From contig NZ_VLTK01000022.1 in the NCBI RefSeq assembly GCF_007558825.1, positions 1 through 36,602 on the forward strand: a stretch of 36,602 nt of DNA. Reading direction: 5' to 3'. The notes under the pieces were generated by a model. That model saw nothing but the letters and a program-made list of their open reading frames with translations. It was not told where the DNA came from and did no database searches. The position numbers and the translations under genes were made by a program. Shown one piece after another: positions 1 through 8,572 of the stretch (the first letter of the stretch is position 1; every line of letters starts with the position of its first letter). The DNA comes from Brevibacterium aurantiacum (GTDB lineage: Bacteria; Actinomycetota; Actinomycetes; Actinomycetales; Brevibacteriaceae).

Positions 1-20
1 CAGAAGACCCCGGCCGTTGC

Positions 21-68
21 TTGACAATGAATATAACGGGGACTTTTCCCAACAGAATCCGTATTCTG
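21..68 (+). promoter_or_regulatory. Possible promoter/operator upstream of the first gene
   Basis: A perfect -35 hexamer TTGACA lies at 21-26. About 17 bases later there is only a weak -10 (TTTTCC). A perfect 6-base inverted repeat, CAGAAT and ATTCTG around a CCGT loop, sits at 53-68, where a repressor or activator could bind. It precedes the membrane-protein gene that starts at 121. The -35 and the palindrome are seen directly; their use as a promoter and operator is inference. Confidence 0.35.
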
Positions 69-120
69 GACGCAACTCGCACCATGAGGCTCCTCACGAT
101 TCCAGACTGAGAAGGCGCTG

Positions 121-1185
121 ATGTCCGAAACGACGAAGAAAACCTTGCATGTGCTCATCATCGCCGACCCCGGGGCTGCAAGCAGGAGGATCGACTCGCT
201 CAAGAATCAGTTCGAAGAGCGGCTGCGCCAGATCTTCGACATGGATGTTCAGATCGAAGCGTGCACCCAAACCATCCGGGTGCAATCGGATCATCAACTG
301 GAACTGACGGTTCTCGACTCATTCATGCGCAGCTACCCTGATGTCGACGTGATTCTCATGCTGACGGGCATCCCCAGGCATACGCACGGAAAACCACTCG
401 TGGCCGAGATCCTGGCTGGCAGGAGGGTCGCTGTCGTCTCGTTTCCCACGCTGGGGGCCTGGCCGTCGAAACGACGAGTCACGCGGGTGCTGACCACTTG
501 CGTCAACCAGCTTCTCCCTTACGGTCCTCCCTCAAGCACCTACCCGTTCATGCCTCGATGGGGCCAGTGGTCGGACGGAAACGAGTCGGGGAACCAAACC
601 CTTCACGCACACACCTTCACCGGCGGTCCACGCCTGATACTCGGGATGACCAGCGCGAACAACCCTGTGCGGGTGGCGTCGAAACTCTCGCGCGCTCTGG
701 CTGCGGCCTCAGCAACCGGCGCGTTCGGCATCTTCTACAACTCCATCTGGCAGATGTCGCACCATCTGTCGACCATGCGGCTGATCTCAATCGGTTTGAT
801 CGCTATCACAGTCATGGTCGTGTGGCTCATTTCGGTCAATCACCTGTGGGATCGCCCCGTTCGCGAACGCTTGGCTCCAGTCGTCCTTTACTACAACCTC
901 TCGACGGTCCTCACTCTGTTCCTCTGCGTGGTCGCATTGTATTGCTCGCTTGTTGCGGGAATTCTCCTGGGCGGCCTGATCGTCATCGATCCCGACTTCA
1001 TGAGCCAGACCATCGAGGCCCCCGCAACCTTCATCAACTATCTGGACATCGCATGGCTCAGCGCCGCGATGGGAGTAGTCGCCGGTGCTTTGGGGTCGAG
1101 CTTCGATTCCGATGCAGACATCAAGAATCTGACTCATGGGCAGCGAATGCGAATGCGGGTCTATTCAGAGGAAGAATCTGATTGA
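121..1185 (+). CDS. Conserved membrane protein of unknown function
   Basis: This is a 354-residue protein. The first ~210 residues are soluble and look like an alpha/beta fold, with alternating hydrophobic strands such as LHVLIIAD and VDVILMLTG. The C-terminal third holds three or four membrane segments, at about residues 220-242, 253-290 and 303-328. The tail is short and acidic. The ATG at 121 has a GAGAAGG ribosome site five bases upstream, which supports the start. I recognise no catalytic motif. The architecture of a cytoplasmic sensor-like domain followed by a membrane bundle is seen in uncharacterised actinobacterial proteins, but no function is proposed. It converges on the decayed catalase, whose end is about 10 bases away. 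Confidence 0.75.
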   Translation: MSETTKKTLHVLIIADPGAASRRIDSLKNQFEERLRQIFDMDVQIEACTQTIRVQSDHQLELTVLDSFMRSYPDVDVILMLTGIPRHTHGKPLVAEILAGRRVAVVSFPTLGAWPSKRRVTRVLTTCVNQLLPYGPPSSTYPFMPRWGQWSDGNESGNQTLHAHTFTGGPRLILGMTSANNPVRVASKLSRALAAASATGAFGIFYNSIWQMSHHLSTMRLISIGLIAITVMVVWLISVNHLWDRPVRERLAPVVLYYNLSTVLTLFLCVVALYCSLVAGILLGGLIVIDPDFMSQTIEAPATFINYLDIAWLSAAMGVVAGALGSSFDSDADIKNLTHGQRMRMRVYSEEESD

Positions 1186-1197
1186 GTGCTGCAACGA

Positions 1198-2723
1198 TCA
1201 CATGCCGACTCGTGCCCACGCACGGTGCTCAGAAAGCGCTTTGACCAACTGCTTCGTCACTCCACCAGGATCTGCTTCGCAGAAAATCCCCGGAGCATCG
1301 AGCATGATCCCTGGTTCTTCCAGCAGATGTTTGGCTTCGCCGCAGGAGGCTATTGCCTTGAGGTGACGCCAGGATCCACTGATCTCATCGTGGCGTACGT
1401 GCACTCCACCGCGACCGATTCGCTGCGAGGTTCTTCAGTTCGCGGTGCCGAATCGTCTCCTCATAGCATTTGCCGAGCTCGAAGATGAACGCGCGGAACA
1501 TGTCGTTGACGGGGCATCGGGGACGGTTGATCGGCAGCTCACTGAAGTTCGGCCCACCGAGGCGGCTGATCTGCGTATCGAGATAGGAGAATAGGCGCCC
1601 CTGCAGCAGGGGGGTCATTGGTGGCATCGATTCCCGATACGAGGTGACCCGGGTGAAACGCCACTTGCTCGGTTTCGGCGAAATAGTTCTCCGGATTCCG
1701 ATCGAGGGTGAGCACCCCACTGTTTTGACCGGGGCGAGTTCCTCGGACACAAGATTGGTGGGGTCCGATAGGTCGATTCCCTCGGACATTTTGTCTTCGG
1801 TGTCCGACATCACCTGCAGACCCAGCTCCCACCTGGGGAAGGCGCCCGCTTCGATAACATCGGCAAGGTCTCTGCGATGGAAATCGGAATCGAATCCATC
1901 GACCATCTGAGCGTCCTCCCAGAGAAGGTAGTGGACCCCGTTCTGCGGTTTCCAATGGAACTTCACCAAGGAAGTCTCCCCGGCCACATTCTCGAGGCGG
2001 AAGGTGTGGACGCCTGTGTTGGGTCGCTTCGGTATGCAGAGACACGAAGTCCCAGAATGTATCGTGAGCATTCTGTGCCTGTGGAATCTCTCGGTCCGGG
2101 TGAGGTTTGGCAGCGCGGACGATATCGGGGAACTTCAACGCGTCTTGGATGAAGAACACCGGAAAATTGTTGCCCACGAGATCAAACACTCCTTCGGAGG
2201 TGCAGAACTTCGTGGCGAAGCCTCGTGTGTCTCGAGCGACATCGGCTGACCCGCGTGATCCGACGACGGTTGAGAAGCGTGTGAAAACCTCGGTCTGAGC
2301 AGCGGACTGGAGGAAGCCTGCCTTCGTCACGTTGCTCGCAGTTCCGTATGACACGAAGGTCCCGTGCGCGGCTGCACCACGGGCATGGGCGACCCGTTCC
2401 GGGATGCGCTCATGGTCGAAGTGGGTGATCTTCTCCCGCAGGTGATGGTCCTGCAAGAGCACCGGCCTTCGGGGCCCGGCCTAAAGCGAATGGTTCGTCT
2501 CAGGCAGTCTGCCGCCTTGCGCCGTCGTGTGGTATTCGCCTTGCTGTCCTTGTTCGGCCTGCCCATCGGCTCCGGTGGGAGTCGTCGGCCTGGGCCCACT
2601 CTGGTCCGACTTCGGCGACGGAGGACCTTGCGGATGCCGTGGCTCATCGAACTTCGGCGTTGAGGACGCCGGTTTACCTGGGATGAACGGGCTCTCTTCG
2701 GATGGCATCTCTGCTGTCCTCAC
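1198..2723 (-). pseudogene. katE: Decayed large-subunit (clade 2, KatE-type) catalase
   Basis: Fragments of one large catalase lie in order on the minus strand. The N-terminal arm (2723-2484) includes GGRLPETNHSL and ends at an in-frame TAG at 2481-2483. The core then continues in the same frame through VLLQDHHLREKITHFDHER to about 2012, including the haem-pocket region (RGAAAHG, FSTV). At about 2012 some 20 codons are missing and the frame changes. GVHTFRLENVAGETSLVKFHWK and later parts follow. A single base appears lost in a G run near 1713 and one gained in a C run near 1611-1616. After INRP..VNDM (about 1500) roughly 100 codons are missing before the FELGK segment. The linker and most of the C-terminal DJ-1-like domain are also missing, leaving only its last ~55 residues (WRHLKAIA to EHRAWARVGM, 1198-1404). 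An intact enzyme would be about 700 residues. It cannot make a working catalase. Confidence 0.93.
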
Positions 2724-2858
2724 CTCGGCGATTGCTCCTGTTCAGGGTCACGCTATGACTAGATTCCCGCGAAGACAATCCCCCTTACGGAGATTGTGTA
2801 TGTGAGCTATCCTGACGACAACCGTGACCTCTACACGTGGTGAGGAGACGTGGTCATC

Positions 2859-3275
2859 ATGCCGAAAACCACAGCGTCAGGAAAACCCAAGAAGTCGGAG
2901 CTGCCGTCCACCCTGAAGAAGTCGGACCAGAAGGCTCAACGCACGTTCGCCAAGGCGTACGACTCCGCCTTGAAGGAGTACAACGACGAGAAGCGCGCAC
3001 ACCAGGTTGCCTATGACGCGCTGAAGCACACCTATGAGAAGGTCGGCGACAGTTGGGAGCCGAAGAAGTCTTCCGGACCATCAGACGCACAGAGCGCTGG
3101 TGGAAAGAATACGAATCGCGAGACCGCTGGTGGTATCGATGCAAATGCGTCGAAGGACCATCTGTACAAGGAAGCTAAGAAGCTCGACATCTCCGGGCGA
3201 TCGACGATGACCAAGAAGCAGCTCGTCGATGCCCTTGAGAAGGTGAGCAATCGGGCGACCAGTAAGAGCTCGTGA
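2859..3275 (+). CDS. ChaB-family protein with C-terminal SAP/Rho-N-like motif
   Basis: This is a small, very lysine-rich protein of 138 residues. The N-terminal half, with LPSTLKKSDQKAQRTFAKAYDSA, matches the ChaB domain pattern; ChaB was named as a putative regulator of cation transport in enterobacteria. A Gly/Asn-rich linker leads to a C-terminal helix-extended-loop-helix segment (LYKEAKKLDISGRSTMTKKQLVDAL) like SAP or Rho N-terminal motifs, which bind nucleic acid. A GTG at 2850 overlaps the ribosome site GAGGAG (2842-2847), so the ATG at 2859, 11 bases downstream, is the better start. The pairing of ChaB with such a motif recurs in actinobacteria. A DNA/RNA-binding stress role is plausible but unproven. 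Confidence 0.85.
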   Translation: MPKTTASGKPKKSELPSTLKKSDQKAQRTFAKAYDSALKEYNDEKRAHQVAYDALKHTYEKVGDSWEPKKSSGPSDAQSAGGKNTNRETAGGIDANASKDHLYKEAKKLDISGRSTMTKKQLVDALEKVSNRATSKSS

Positions 3276-3405
3276 CAGTCATGTCAAGGTAATTCACGAC
3301 CGTGGCCTGATTCTTTCATATCGGTGGTGCCGTGGGGATGTGAGAGCTCCGAGGGCGCCGCCGATTCCACCTCGAGCTGCATAGCCGTAACCGAAGGGCT
3401 TTTTC

Positions 3406-4470
3406 ATGACAACGCAGTGGACCGATCAGCTCACCGGCACGGCGCCGAGTCCGCGTGGTCCCGCCAGCGACACTTTGATCAGAATCATCACCGGAAGAAG
3501 TGAGACGGCCGATGTCGAGCTGAGCTCCCTTGCCGACAATGTCTCCACCGCTCTCCGCGCCACTGAGGACCTCTTGTCCGATGATGACCTGCAATTGACG
3601 CTTTTCCTCTTGTATGTCCTACACTACGGCCCCGCAGAATATGTTGAGGGCGACTGGGAATGGAACCCTCGGCTGATCGGTATTCGTCAACTCATCGAGG
3701 GTCAACTCGAGAACGTACTGCGACTGCACAACCCGGTCCCTGCAGTTCTGCCGGTCACTGGCGAAGAGGTTGCCGAGACCTTGTTCTCCATGACTGCAGA
3801 CGCGGCGCGACCCAGCCTGGCCACGTGGATGGCCCGACATGCCACTGTCGAACAGCTTCGCGAATTTCTCATCCACCGGTCCATCTACACTCTCCGCGAA
3901 GCCGACCCGCATACTTGGGTGATTCCTCGTCTCAGAGGTCGAGCCAAGGCAGCGCTCGTGGAAATCCAGTCCGATGAATACGGTGGAGGCAAACCAGATT
4001 GCATCCACGCGGAGATCTTCGCTCGAACCCTCCGCAATTTCGGATTGGACGACCGCCCGGATGCCTACATTGACGTTGTTCCGGCCGTGATCCTCAATTC
4101 GATGAACACAATGAGCTTCTTCGGGCTCAACAGACGTCTGCAGGGCGCCACCATCGGTCATCTGGCAGCTTTCGAAATGACTTCGTCGATCCCCAACAAG
4201 TACTACTCCCGCGCTTTTGCTCGGCTCGGCTACGACGAGGACGTCACGTGGTACTTCGACGAGCATGTCGAAGCCGATGCCGTGCACGAGCAGATCGCCG
4301 GACGCGATCTTGCGGGAGGGGCCGCCGAAGACGACCCCCGACTGATTGCCGATATTGTCTTCGGCGCCTCAGCCTGCTTGTTTGTCGACGATCTCGTCGG
4401 CAAACGCCTCTATGACAGATGGACCAACGGAGAGACCGCACTGAGAACTTCACCCGAGCACGAAGGATGA
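3406..4470 (+). CDS. Iron-containing redox enzyme family protein (haem-oxygenase-like fold)
   Basis: This 354-residue, mostly helical protein matches the iron-containing redox enzyme family (haem-oxygenase-like fold). It shows the typical helix carrying HYGPAEYVEGDWEWNP, a helix with EFLIHRSIYTLREADPHTW, the segment EIQSDEYGGGKPDCIHAEIF and a late helix DVTWYFDEHVEADAVHEQIA. The acidic and histidine residues in these helices (E in HRSIYTLRE, E/D in the DEYGGG region, H and E in DEHVEADAVHE) are the likely iron ligands, by analogy with CADD-like diiron oxidases. The ATG follows a GAAGGG ribosome site. The CDGSH Fe-S protein follows after about 27 bases and probably shares its transcript. This pairing recurs in actinobacteria and suggests an oxidative pathway with an Fe-S partner; the substrate is unknown. 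Confidence 0.88.
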   Translation: MTTQWTDQLTGTAPSPRGPASDTLIRIITGRSETADVELSSLADNVSTALRATEDLLSDDDLQLTLFLLYVLHYGPAEYVEGDWEWNPRLIGIRQLIEGQLENVLRLHNPVPAVLPVTGEEVAETLFSMTADAARPSLATWMARHATVEQLREFLIHRSIYTLREADPHTWVIPRLRGRAKAALVEIQSDEYGGGKPDCIHAEIFARTLRNFGLDDRPDAYIDVVPAVILNSMNTMSFFGLNRRLQGATIGHLAAFEMTSSIPNKYYSRAFARLGYDEDVTWYFDEHVEADAVHEQIAGRDLAGGAAEDDPRLIADIVFGASACLFVDDLVGKRLYDRWTNGETALRTSPEHEG

Positions 4471-4497
4471 GATCGATCCGTGAAGAAGGGTCAACAC

Positions 4498-4725
4498 GTG
4501 AAGAATGACAACACTAGCCCCGTGACCGTTACGGCATGCCCTGATGGTCCGCTTCTCGTACGAGGCGATTTCTCCCTCGCCGAAGCACCAGGGCGCACAC
4601 CCGAACGGCCAGACCGAAAAGTTGTGGCACTATGCCGCTGCGGCAAAACAGGAATCGCGCCCCTATGCGATGGCTCTCATAAACTGACGGGATTCCGTGC
4701 GCCGTCACCCCCGATCACCCCGTAG
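4498..4725 (+). CDS. CDGSH-type iron-sulfur protein
   Basis: This is a 75-residue protein (81 if the GTG at 4480 is used). It carries the full CDGSH ligand pattern, CRCGKTGIAPLCDGSH: three Cys and one His that hold a [2Fe-2S] cluster in this family. The N-terminal part (PDGPLLVRGDFSL) is the usual lead-in strand. The GTG at 4498 has AGAAGGG seven bases upstream and is preferred over the GTG at 4480. The gene lies just downstream of the iron-containing redox enzyme, so it may act as that enzyme's electron carrier or cluster donor; this is inferred from context only. Confidence 0.9.
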   Translation: MKNDNTSPVTVTACPDGPLLVRGDFSLAEAPGRTPERPDRKVVALCRCGKTGIAPLCDGSHKLTGFRAPSPPITP

Positions 4726-4834
4726 TGACCCGAGGCTCTGGAGTTAGTTTGTCGCGATCATGCCACTCATCCGAACCTGCCAGAGTAACGCTACGGCGAG
4801 AAGATCGGCACCGCGAGTCGCGATTTGCCAGGCC

Positions 4835-5815
4835 TCAAATATCTCTTAGCTGAGGAAGGAACTCCTCCGGGAGCGACTCAACGGGCACCAGGACGATGTC
4901 CTGGATCCGCCAGGCAATCTCGACACACTGTTCGCGCGCCCGTCCTAGCTCACCCAGACTCGGGGTTCGGCTGTCACTGGGTACGACGAAAGCCTCGACA
5001 TGGAGGACATGGCCCTGGTCGCGGATACGGCAATCGGCTTCCTCAACCCAGTCGACTGCCAACAGCGTATCCACGATTTCGGTGGTGATCGGGTCCGGGT
5101 CTGTGCCGTCGTACTCCGTGGCCCGCGCGTCCATCAGGTCACTGATCGAACCGCGGAGGTTCTTCCAGCCATCGCTGACGATGCTGAAGGATATGAAGAT
5201 CGCGGCAGCGGCGTCCGCCCACCACAGGCCGATGCCAATCCCCAAGATGCCCACCACCGTGGCCAGAGAGGTCATCCAATCGGCCTTGTTCATCTGGGCA
5301 TCCGCGTAGAGGACCTTATCGTGCAGGATGGCGGCAAGCCTGAGCTTGAGTCGACCGAATATGACTGGAGGCACCGCCGTAGTCGTCATCACTATGATCA
5401 TCAGCCACCCCAACCAGATCGGAGTACCGAAAATCTCCATCACACCGATCGGTGGATGCTCAGCGGCAAGAAGACCGACTGCAGAGTCGATGATGAGGTA
5501 GGCACCCATCGCCAGGAGAGCGACGGCTGCGACCAGATGGGCGATTCCGATGGAGCGGTGATAACCGTAAGGGTGTCGAGCAGTGGGCATGCGGCGAATG
5601 AATCTCGCGGCTACTAGGAATGCAAGCGGTGGGAGCAGCGACAAAGCGTCCTCGACCCATGCGGCCTTCATGGCCTGGGAGCTTCCTGCCACCAGGATGA
5701 CGAGAATGAGTGTCACTGTCATGATCGCGAGAGTGATGCTCTCAAGACGAATTGCCCGGCGCAGTGCGTTGGCCTGTTCGTCGGGCAATTCTGTGTGTCC
5801 AAAGCGGGCGTTCAT
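4835..5815 (-). CDS. CDF-family cation efflux transporter
   Basis: This is a 326-residue membrane protein with about six membrane segments and a soluble C-terminal domain from about residue 235. Family marks include VEDALSLLPPLAFLVAARF in the second segment, HPYGYHR in the loop after it, and the segment around ADAQMNKADWMTSLATVVGI, which holds two aspartates in the position of the usual metal site. The canonical HxxxD/DxxxD arrangement is altered (AEDALSLLPP-like in place of DALHMLSD), so metal choice cannot be predicted. The C-terminal part (VDWVEEADCRIRDQGHVLHV) resembles the cytoplasmic metallochaperone-like domain. Its ATG overlaps the stop of the upstream lipoprotein gene by four bases (5812-5815), implying translational coupling. 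Confidence 0.88.
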   Translation of the reverse strand: MNARFGHTELPDEQANALRRAIRLESITLAIMTVTLILVILVAGSSQAMKAAWVEDALSLLPPLAFLVAARFIRRMPTARHPYGYHRSIGIAHLVAAVALLAMGAYLIIDSAVGLLAAEHPPIGVMEIFGTPIWLGWLMIIVMTTTAVPPVIFGRLKLRLAAILHDKVLYADAQMNKADWMTSLATVVGILGIGIGLWWADAAAAIFISFSIVSDGWKNLRGSISDLMDARATEYDGTDPDPITTEIVDTLLAVDWVEEADCRIRDQGHVLHVEAFVVPSDSRTPSLGELGRAREQCVEIAWRIQDIVLVPVESLPEEFLPQLRDI

Positions 5816-6288
5816 GGCTGAAGGCCCTGTGCGAGGAGGAATTTCTCAAGTTCGGCCATAAATGCGTTCTCGCCCATTCGGACGGCCATCACATGTTTCT
5901 CCTTCTTTCCGTCAGGGCCGGCGCTCTCTGTATACGAGGTGGTGAGCGCAGCGTGGGAAGTCCAGGGAGATTTGTCAGTGATGCCGCCGATGATCATATC
6001 GAGTTGATCGTCCTTGAGCATCGTCATCAGCTCTTCTTCACTTCCGGCATGCCAGGCGACATCTGCGTCGATGCTGGAGGCGAAAGCTCCAACGAGCTCC
6101 ACTTCTGTGCCGCTGGGTTCATCTGGCTTCGAAATATCGGTCCAGGGGGGACGATGCGAAATGCCTACAACCAGTTCACCGTTCTTGGCTCGGTTGAGCG
6201 TGTCGTCAGGGTCGCTGGGGATGTGCATGCCGCATCCGGTCAGACCGACGAGCGTGACCAGGACGAGAAGTAGACGCAATGGTCTCAT
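5812..6288 (-). CDS. Lipoprotein with short type-2 solute-binding (SBP_bac_3) domain
   Basis: The start at 6288 gives MRPLRLLLVLVTLVGLTGCG, a textbook lipoprotein signal with lipobox LTGC. A longer reading from 6336 would place 16 residues before the signal and is less likely. The mature protein is only about 138 residues. It begins GELVVGISHRPPWTDI and runs through LKDDQLDMIIGGIT, which is lobe 1 of amino-acid-type binding proteins, followed by a compressed C-terminal part (KHVMAVRMGENAFMAELEKFL). A full domain is about 220 residues, so most of lobe 2 is missing with no sign of frameshift. It overlaps the CDF transporter gene by ATGA, which suggests an accessory or sensory role for that pump rather than ABC import; no ABC genes are near. 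Confidence 0.85.
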   Translation of the reverse strand: MRPLRLLLVLVTLVGLTGCGMHIPSDPDDTLNRAKNGELVVGISHRPPWTDISKPDEPSGTEVELVGAFASSIDADVAWHAGSEEELMTMLKDDQLDMIIGGITDKSPWTSHAALTTSYTESAGPDGKKEKHVMAVRMGENAFMAELEKFLLAQGLQP

Positions 6289-6401
6289 GAATACAGTCTG
6301 ACACGATTGGCCCAGGTAGCGCAGTAGGTTGTTCAACCTCGGTGTCGGAGAGGGTACGTCATTGAACGAGGCGTTTCACGTCGTCTCGGAAGCGCGGCAG
6401 C

Positions 6402-7490
6402 CTACGCGTCGCGGGAAGCCAACCGATGGCCGGAATACTCCAGCAACGCCGGTATCCCACCTTCTGCGACGACTTCGCGCTGGCGGGCTGCACCGGTGCC
6501 GAATCGGAGCAATCGTCGGATTCCTGCCCGGACACGTTCTTCGTCCCCGCTTCGAAGCAGGTCTGGCTGAGCCCGTTCGAACACGGTCCACGTCGCTGTA
6601 GCTGCGGGGACATTTCTCTGAGCGTCTGCATCCATCAGATTACCTCTCAGCCCGAAACGTGCAGCTTGCCAATGAGCAATGTCGATGAGTTCAGAAGGGA
6701 CTATGTTCGCAACTGGGCTATCGATCTCGACGTTGACGAGGGCCCGGATAAGCAACGCGAGCGTTAAAGCATCTTCTGCGTGCAGTTGTACATCACAGGC
6801 TCTGATCTCCAACGTCTGATGACGGGGAGACAATCGAACCAACCAGCCCACCACCGCCTCATCGGGCACCACCTCAGAGCGGAATAGCGCTGCAACCTGA
6901 GATTCGTAATCGTCGGCGTTGCGAAAGTGGGGAGGAGTACCGTAGATGATCCATCGGCGATACTGTATCGATCGCCAGCTCGCGAAACCGCTGTCAATAC
7001 CGCGCCACATAGGGGAATTGGCGCTCAGGGCTGTGAGCACAGGGAGCCATCTGCGTATTCCGTTGAGCGCGAGCACAGCGGCTTCTCTGTCAGGGACACC
7101 GACGTGTACGTGCATGCCATTGATGAACTGCTCAGCCGCAATTGCAGGAGCCAGCTCGGCCATCTCACGGTGGTGCAGGCCATCGCTAATGACGGGTGGA
7201 ACGGTCGAAATCTGAGGCGCAGTTCCCAATGCTGTGGCGATCAGACCAAGCTCTTGGGCTGTCGAAGAGAGCCGTTTTCGGAAGGTGATCAGTGATTCGA
7301 GAGCTTCCGCCGCGGTTCTCAGAACTGGGGTGGCGTACTCGATCTGACAGTCGAGCCATTCAGTGGTGCACCGCCCATTGTGGGACGGCAGTGCCATCAA
7401 TGCCTTCTTCTGCTGATTCGTTGGCGACGCAGGCAACAAGGTAGAACGGTCAGCGAGGATGAACTCCTCCTCGATACCGAAAGCAGACAT
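6402..7490 (-). CDS. ybdK: Carboxylate-amine ligase, YbdK/GCS2 family
   Basis: This is a 362-residue protein of usual family length. It opens with FGIEEEFIL, the metal/ATP-binding start of GCS2 enzymes, and later has NGMHVHVGVPDREAAV, WRSIQYRRW and LEIRACDVQLHAEDA, all characteristic of the family. Members show weak glutamate-cysteine ligase activity, joining glutamate to an amine with ATP in the cytoplasm; the physiological substrate is often unknown. A strong GAGGAGGTCAG ribosome site directly precedes the ATG at 7490. The C-terminus (ARQREVVAEGGIPALLEYS) is complete. It is not proof of glutathione production, since actinobacteria normally use mycothiol. Confidence 0.92.
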   Translation of the reverse strand: MSAFGIEEEFILADRSTLLPASPTNQQKKALMALPSHNGRCTTEWLDCQIEYATPVLRTAAEALESLITFRKRLSSTAQELGLIATALGTAPQISTVPPVISDGLHHREMAELAPAIAAEQFINGMHVHVGVPDREAAVLALNGIRRWLPVLTALSANSPMWRGIDSGFASWRSIQYRRWIIYGTPPHFRNADDYESQVAALFRSEVVPDEAVVGWLVRLSPRHQTLEIRACDVQLHAEDALTLALLIRALVNVEIDSPVANIVPSELIDIAHWQAARFGLRGNLMDADAQRNVPAATATWTVFERAQPDLLRSGDEERVRAGIRRLLRFGTGAARQREVVAEGGIPALLEYSGHRLASRDA

Positions 7491-7530
7491 CTGACCTCCT
7501 CATGTCGGCGCTTTCCTAGTAGGCACAGGC

Positions 7531-7851
7531 TCATTCTGCGACCAACTGGGTTGAGAGTCCTCGAGTCGTCTGTGAGAAATGGTGGACTTGGTCGAGCACT
7601 TCAACCGGCGCATCATTGCTATTGATCGTGCAAATATACTGCCCGCCGCTCAACTTGACCATGAGCCGCTCAACTTGACCATGACTTGGGCAAAGACAAT
7701 GCACCGGCGGGGTTGATGCTCGCGATTTCGTGATGTCCAGTGCCATCTTCCATCGGCTTCCACGTGCGCTGTCGAGGTTGTCACTCCGGATCGAGTACGC
7801 ACCGTGCTTCACGTCCCGACCACCGACCGAGGACCAGAGTAGAGTACGCAT
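7531..7851 (-). CDS. Hypothetical protein, possibly frameshifted
   Basis: This is a 106-residue open frame reading MRTLLWSSVGGRDVKHGAYS and ending about 40 bases before the YbdK gene. Codon choice is fairly high in G/C at third positions, so it may be real or may have been real. Its proposed ATG abuts the GTG of cinA on the other strand, leaving no room for separate promoters. It contains an exact 20-base tandem duplication (7645-7684), which would shift the frame relative to a single-copy ancestor. I recognise no family. Confidence 0.35.
   Translation of the reverse strand: MRTLLWSSVGGRDVKHGAYSIRSDNLDSARGSRWKMALDITKSRASTPPVHCLCPSHGQVERLMVKLSGGQYICTINSNDAPVEVLDQVHHFSQTTRGLSTQLVAE
7645..7684. 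repeat. Exact 20-base tandem duplication
   Basis: The 20-base unit beginning GCCGCTCAACTTGACC occurs twice back to back, at 7645-7664 and 7665-7684, with no mismatch. A length of 20 is not a multiple of three, so it changes frame within the minus-strand open frame that covers it. It looks like a recent slippage or assembly duplication. Confidence 0.9.
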
Positions 7852-8373
7852 GTGACCAGCTATAAGAAGCACGAGAAGAATGCTGCCAAGATCGCCGGCA
7901 GTCTTGCTGAGCTGTGTGACGAGCACGGCGTCCGTGTGGCCGTCGCCGAATCGCTCACCGGCGGCAAGATCTCCAGCCAGCTAGCTGCCGCACCTGGTTC
8001 GGGGAGCTGGTTCGCTGGCGGCGTGGTGGCATACTCGAGCGAGGTCAAGCACCGTCTTCTCAAGGTGCCTCGCGGTTCGGTCATCTCCCAAACCTCGGTT
8101 GAAGCGATGGCGCGTTCCGTCTGCAGCTTGATGGGAGCCGATGCCGCTGTAGCCGCCTCCGGTGCAGGCGGCCCAACCAGCCAGGACGGGCAGGAGCCGG
8201 GAACTACGTGGATCGCGGTTCTCGTTGCCGACGAGGTGCAGTCCGAACTTCACAGATTCCGAGGGGATCCGATCAACATCCTGTCCAACACCGAGGAACG
8301 CGCGCTTGCAATGCTGCTCGAGGCGCTCCAGAAACGCTACGACAATATGCCGAAGCAGACGTCAACGAGCTGA
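7852..8373 (+). CDS. pncC: CinA C-terminal family amidohydrolase (PncC-like)
   Basis: This 173-residue protein is the stand-alone CinA C-terminal domain, without the N-terminal MoaB-like domain. Diagnostic segments are VAVAESLTGGKISSQLAA (the AESxTGG motif carrying the catalytic serine), YSSEVKHRLLKV and ASGAGGPTSQDGQEPGT. The family deamidates nicotinamide mononucleotide in NAD salvage and also occurs as a DNA-damage-linked protein. The start is GTG; the ribosome site is weak. The C-terminal tail is short and Lys/Thr rich. No operon partner is evident. Confidence 0.9.
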   Translation: MTSYKKHEKNAAKIAGSLAELCDEHGVRVAVAESLTGGKISSQLAAAPGSGSWFAGGVVAYSSEVKHRLLKVPRGSVISQTSVEAMARSVCSLMGADAAVAASGAGGPTSQDGQEPGTTWIAVLVADEVQSELHRFRGDPINILSNTEERALAMLLEALQKRYDNMPKQTSTS

Positions 8374-8572
8374 CGGCAGACTAGTCGGCGACCAAAAGTG
8401 TTTTCGGCTGGTGCCGGTACGCCGTCTCTGCAAATGAGCGGTTGGGTCAGACCGTCCTTGTTGTTGAGGCCCTGTCAGCTCCCGAAAAGTCCCTTCGGTC
8501 CTAAGCACCCACGGTTGATCGCATCCATTGCTGCTTCTGCGCCTGGTCAGTTACCACGCATCTTCAGGGGAA
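8374..8572. other. Intergenic stretch between convergent genes
   Basis: These 199 bases separate the ends of cinA and the VOC gene. I see no convincing hairpin terminator, RNA gene or coding remnant here. Confidence 0.5.

Noticed and set aside
498..1181. Second frame overlapping the first membrane protein
   Set aside because: Arg/His/Ser-rich product without a ribosome site; the frame at 121 shows membrane segments and normal composition.
4726..4834. Terminator between the convergent CDGSH and CDF genes
   Set aside because: I looked for a GC-rich stem and T-run on both strands and found only weak, short pairings.
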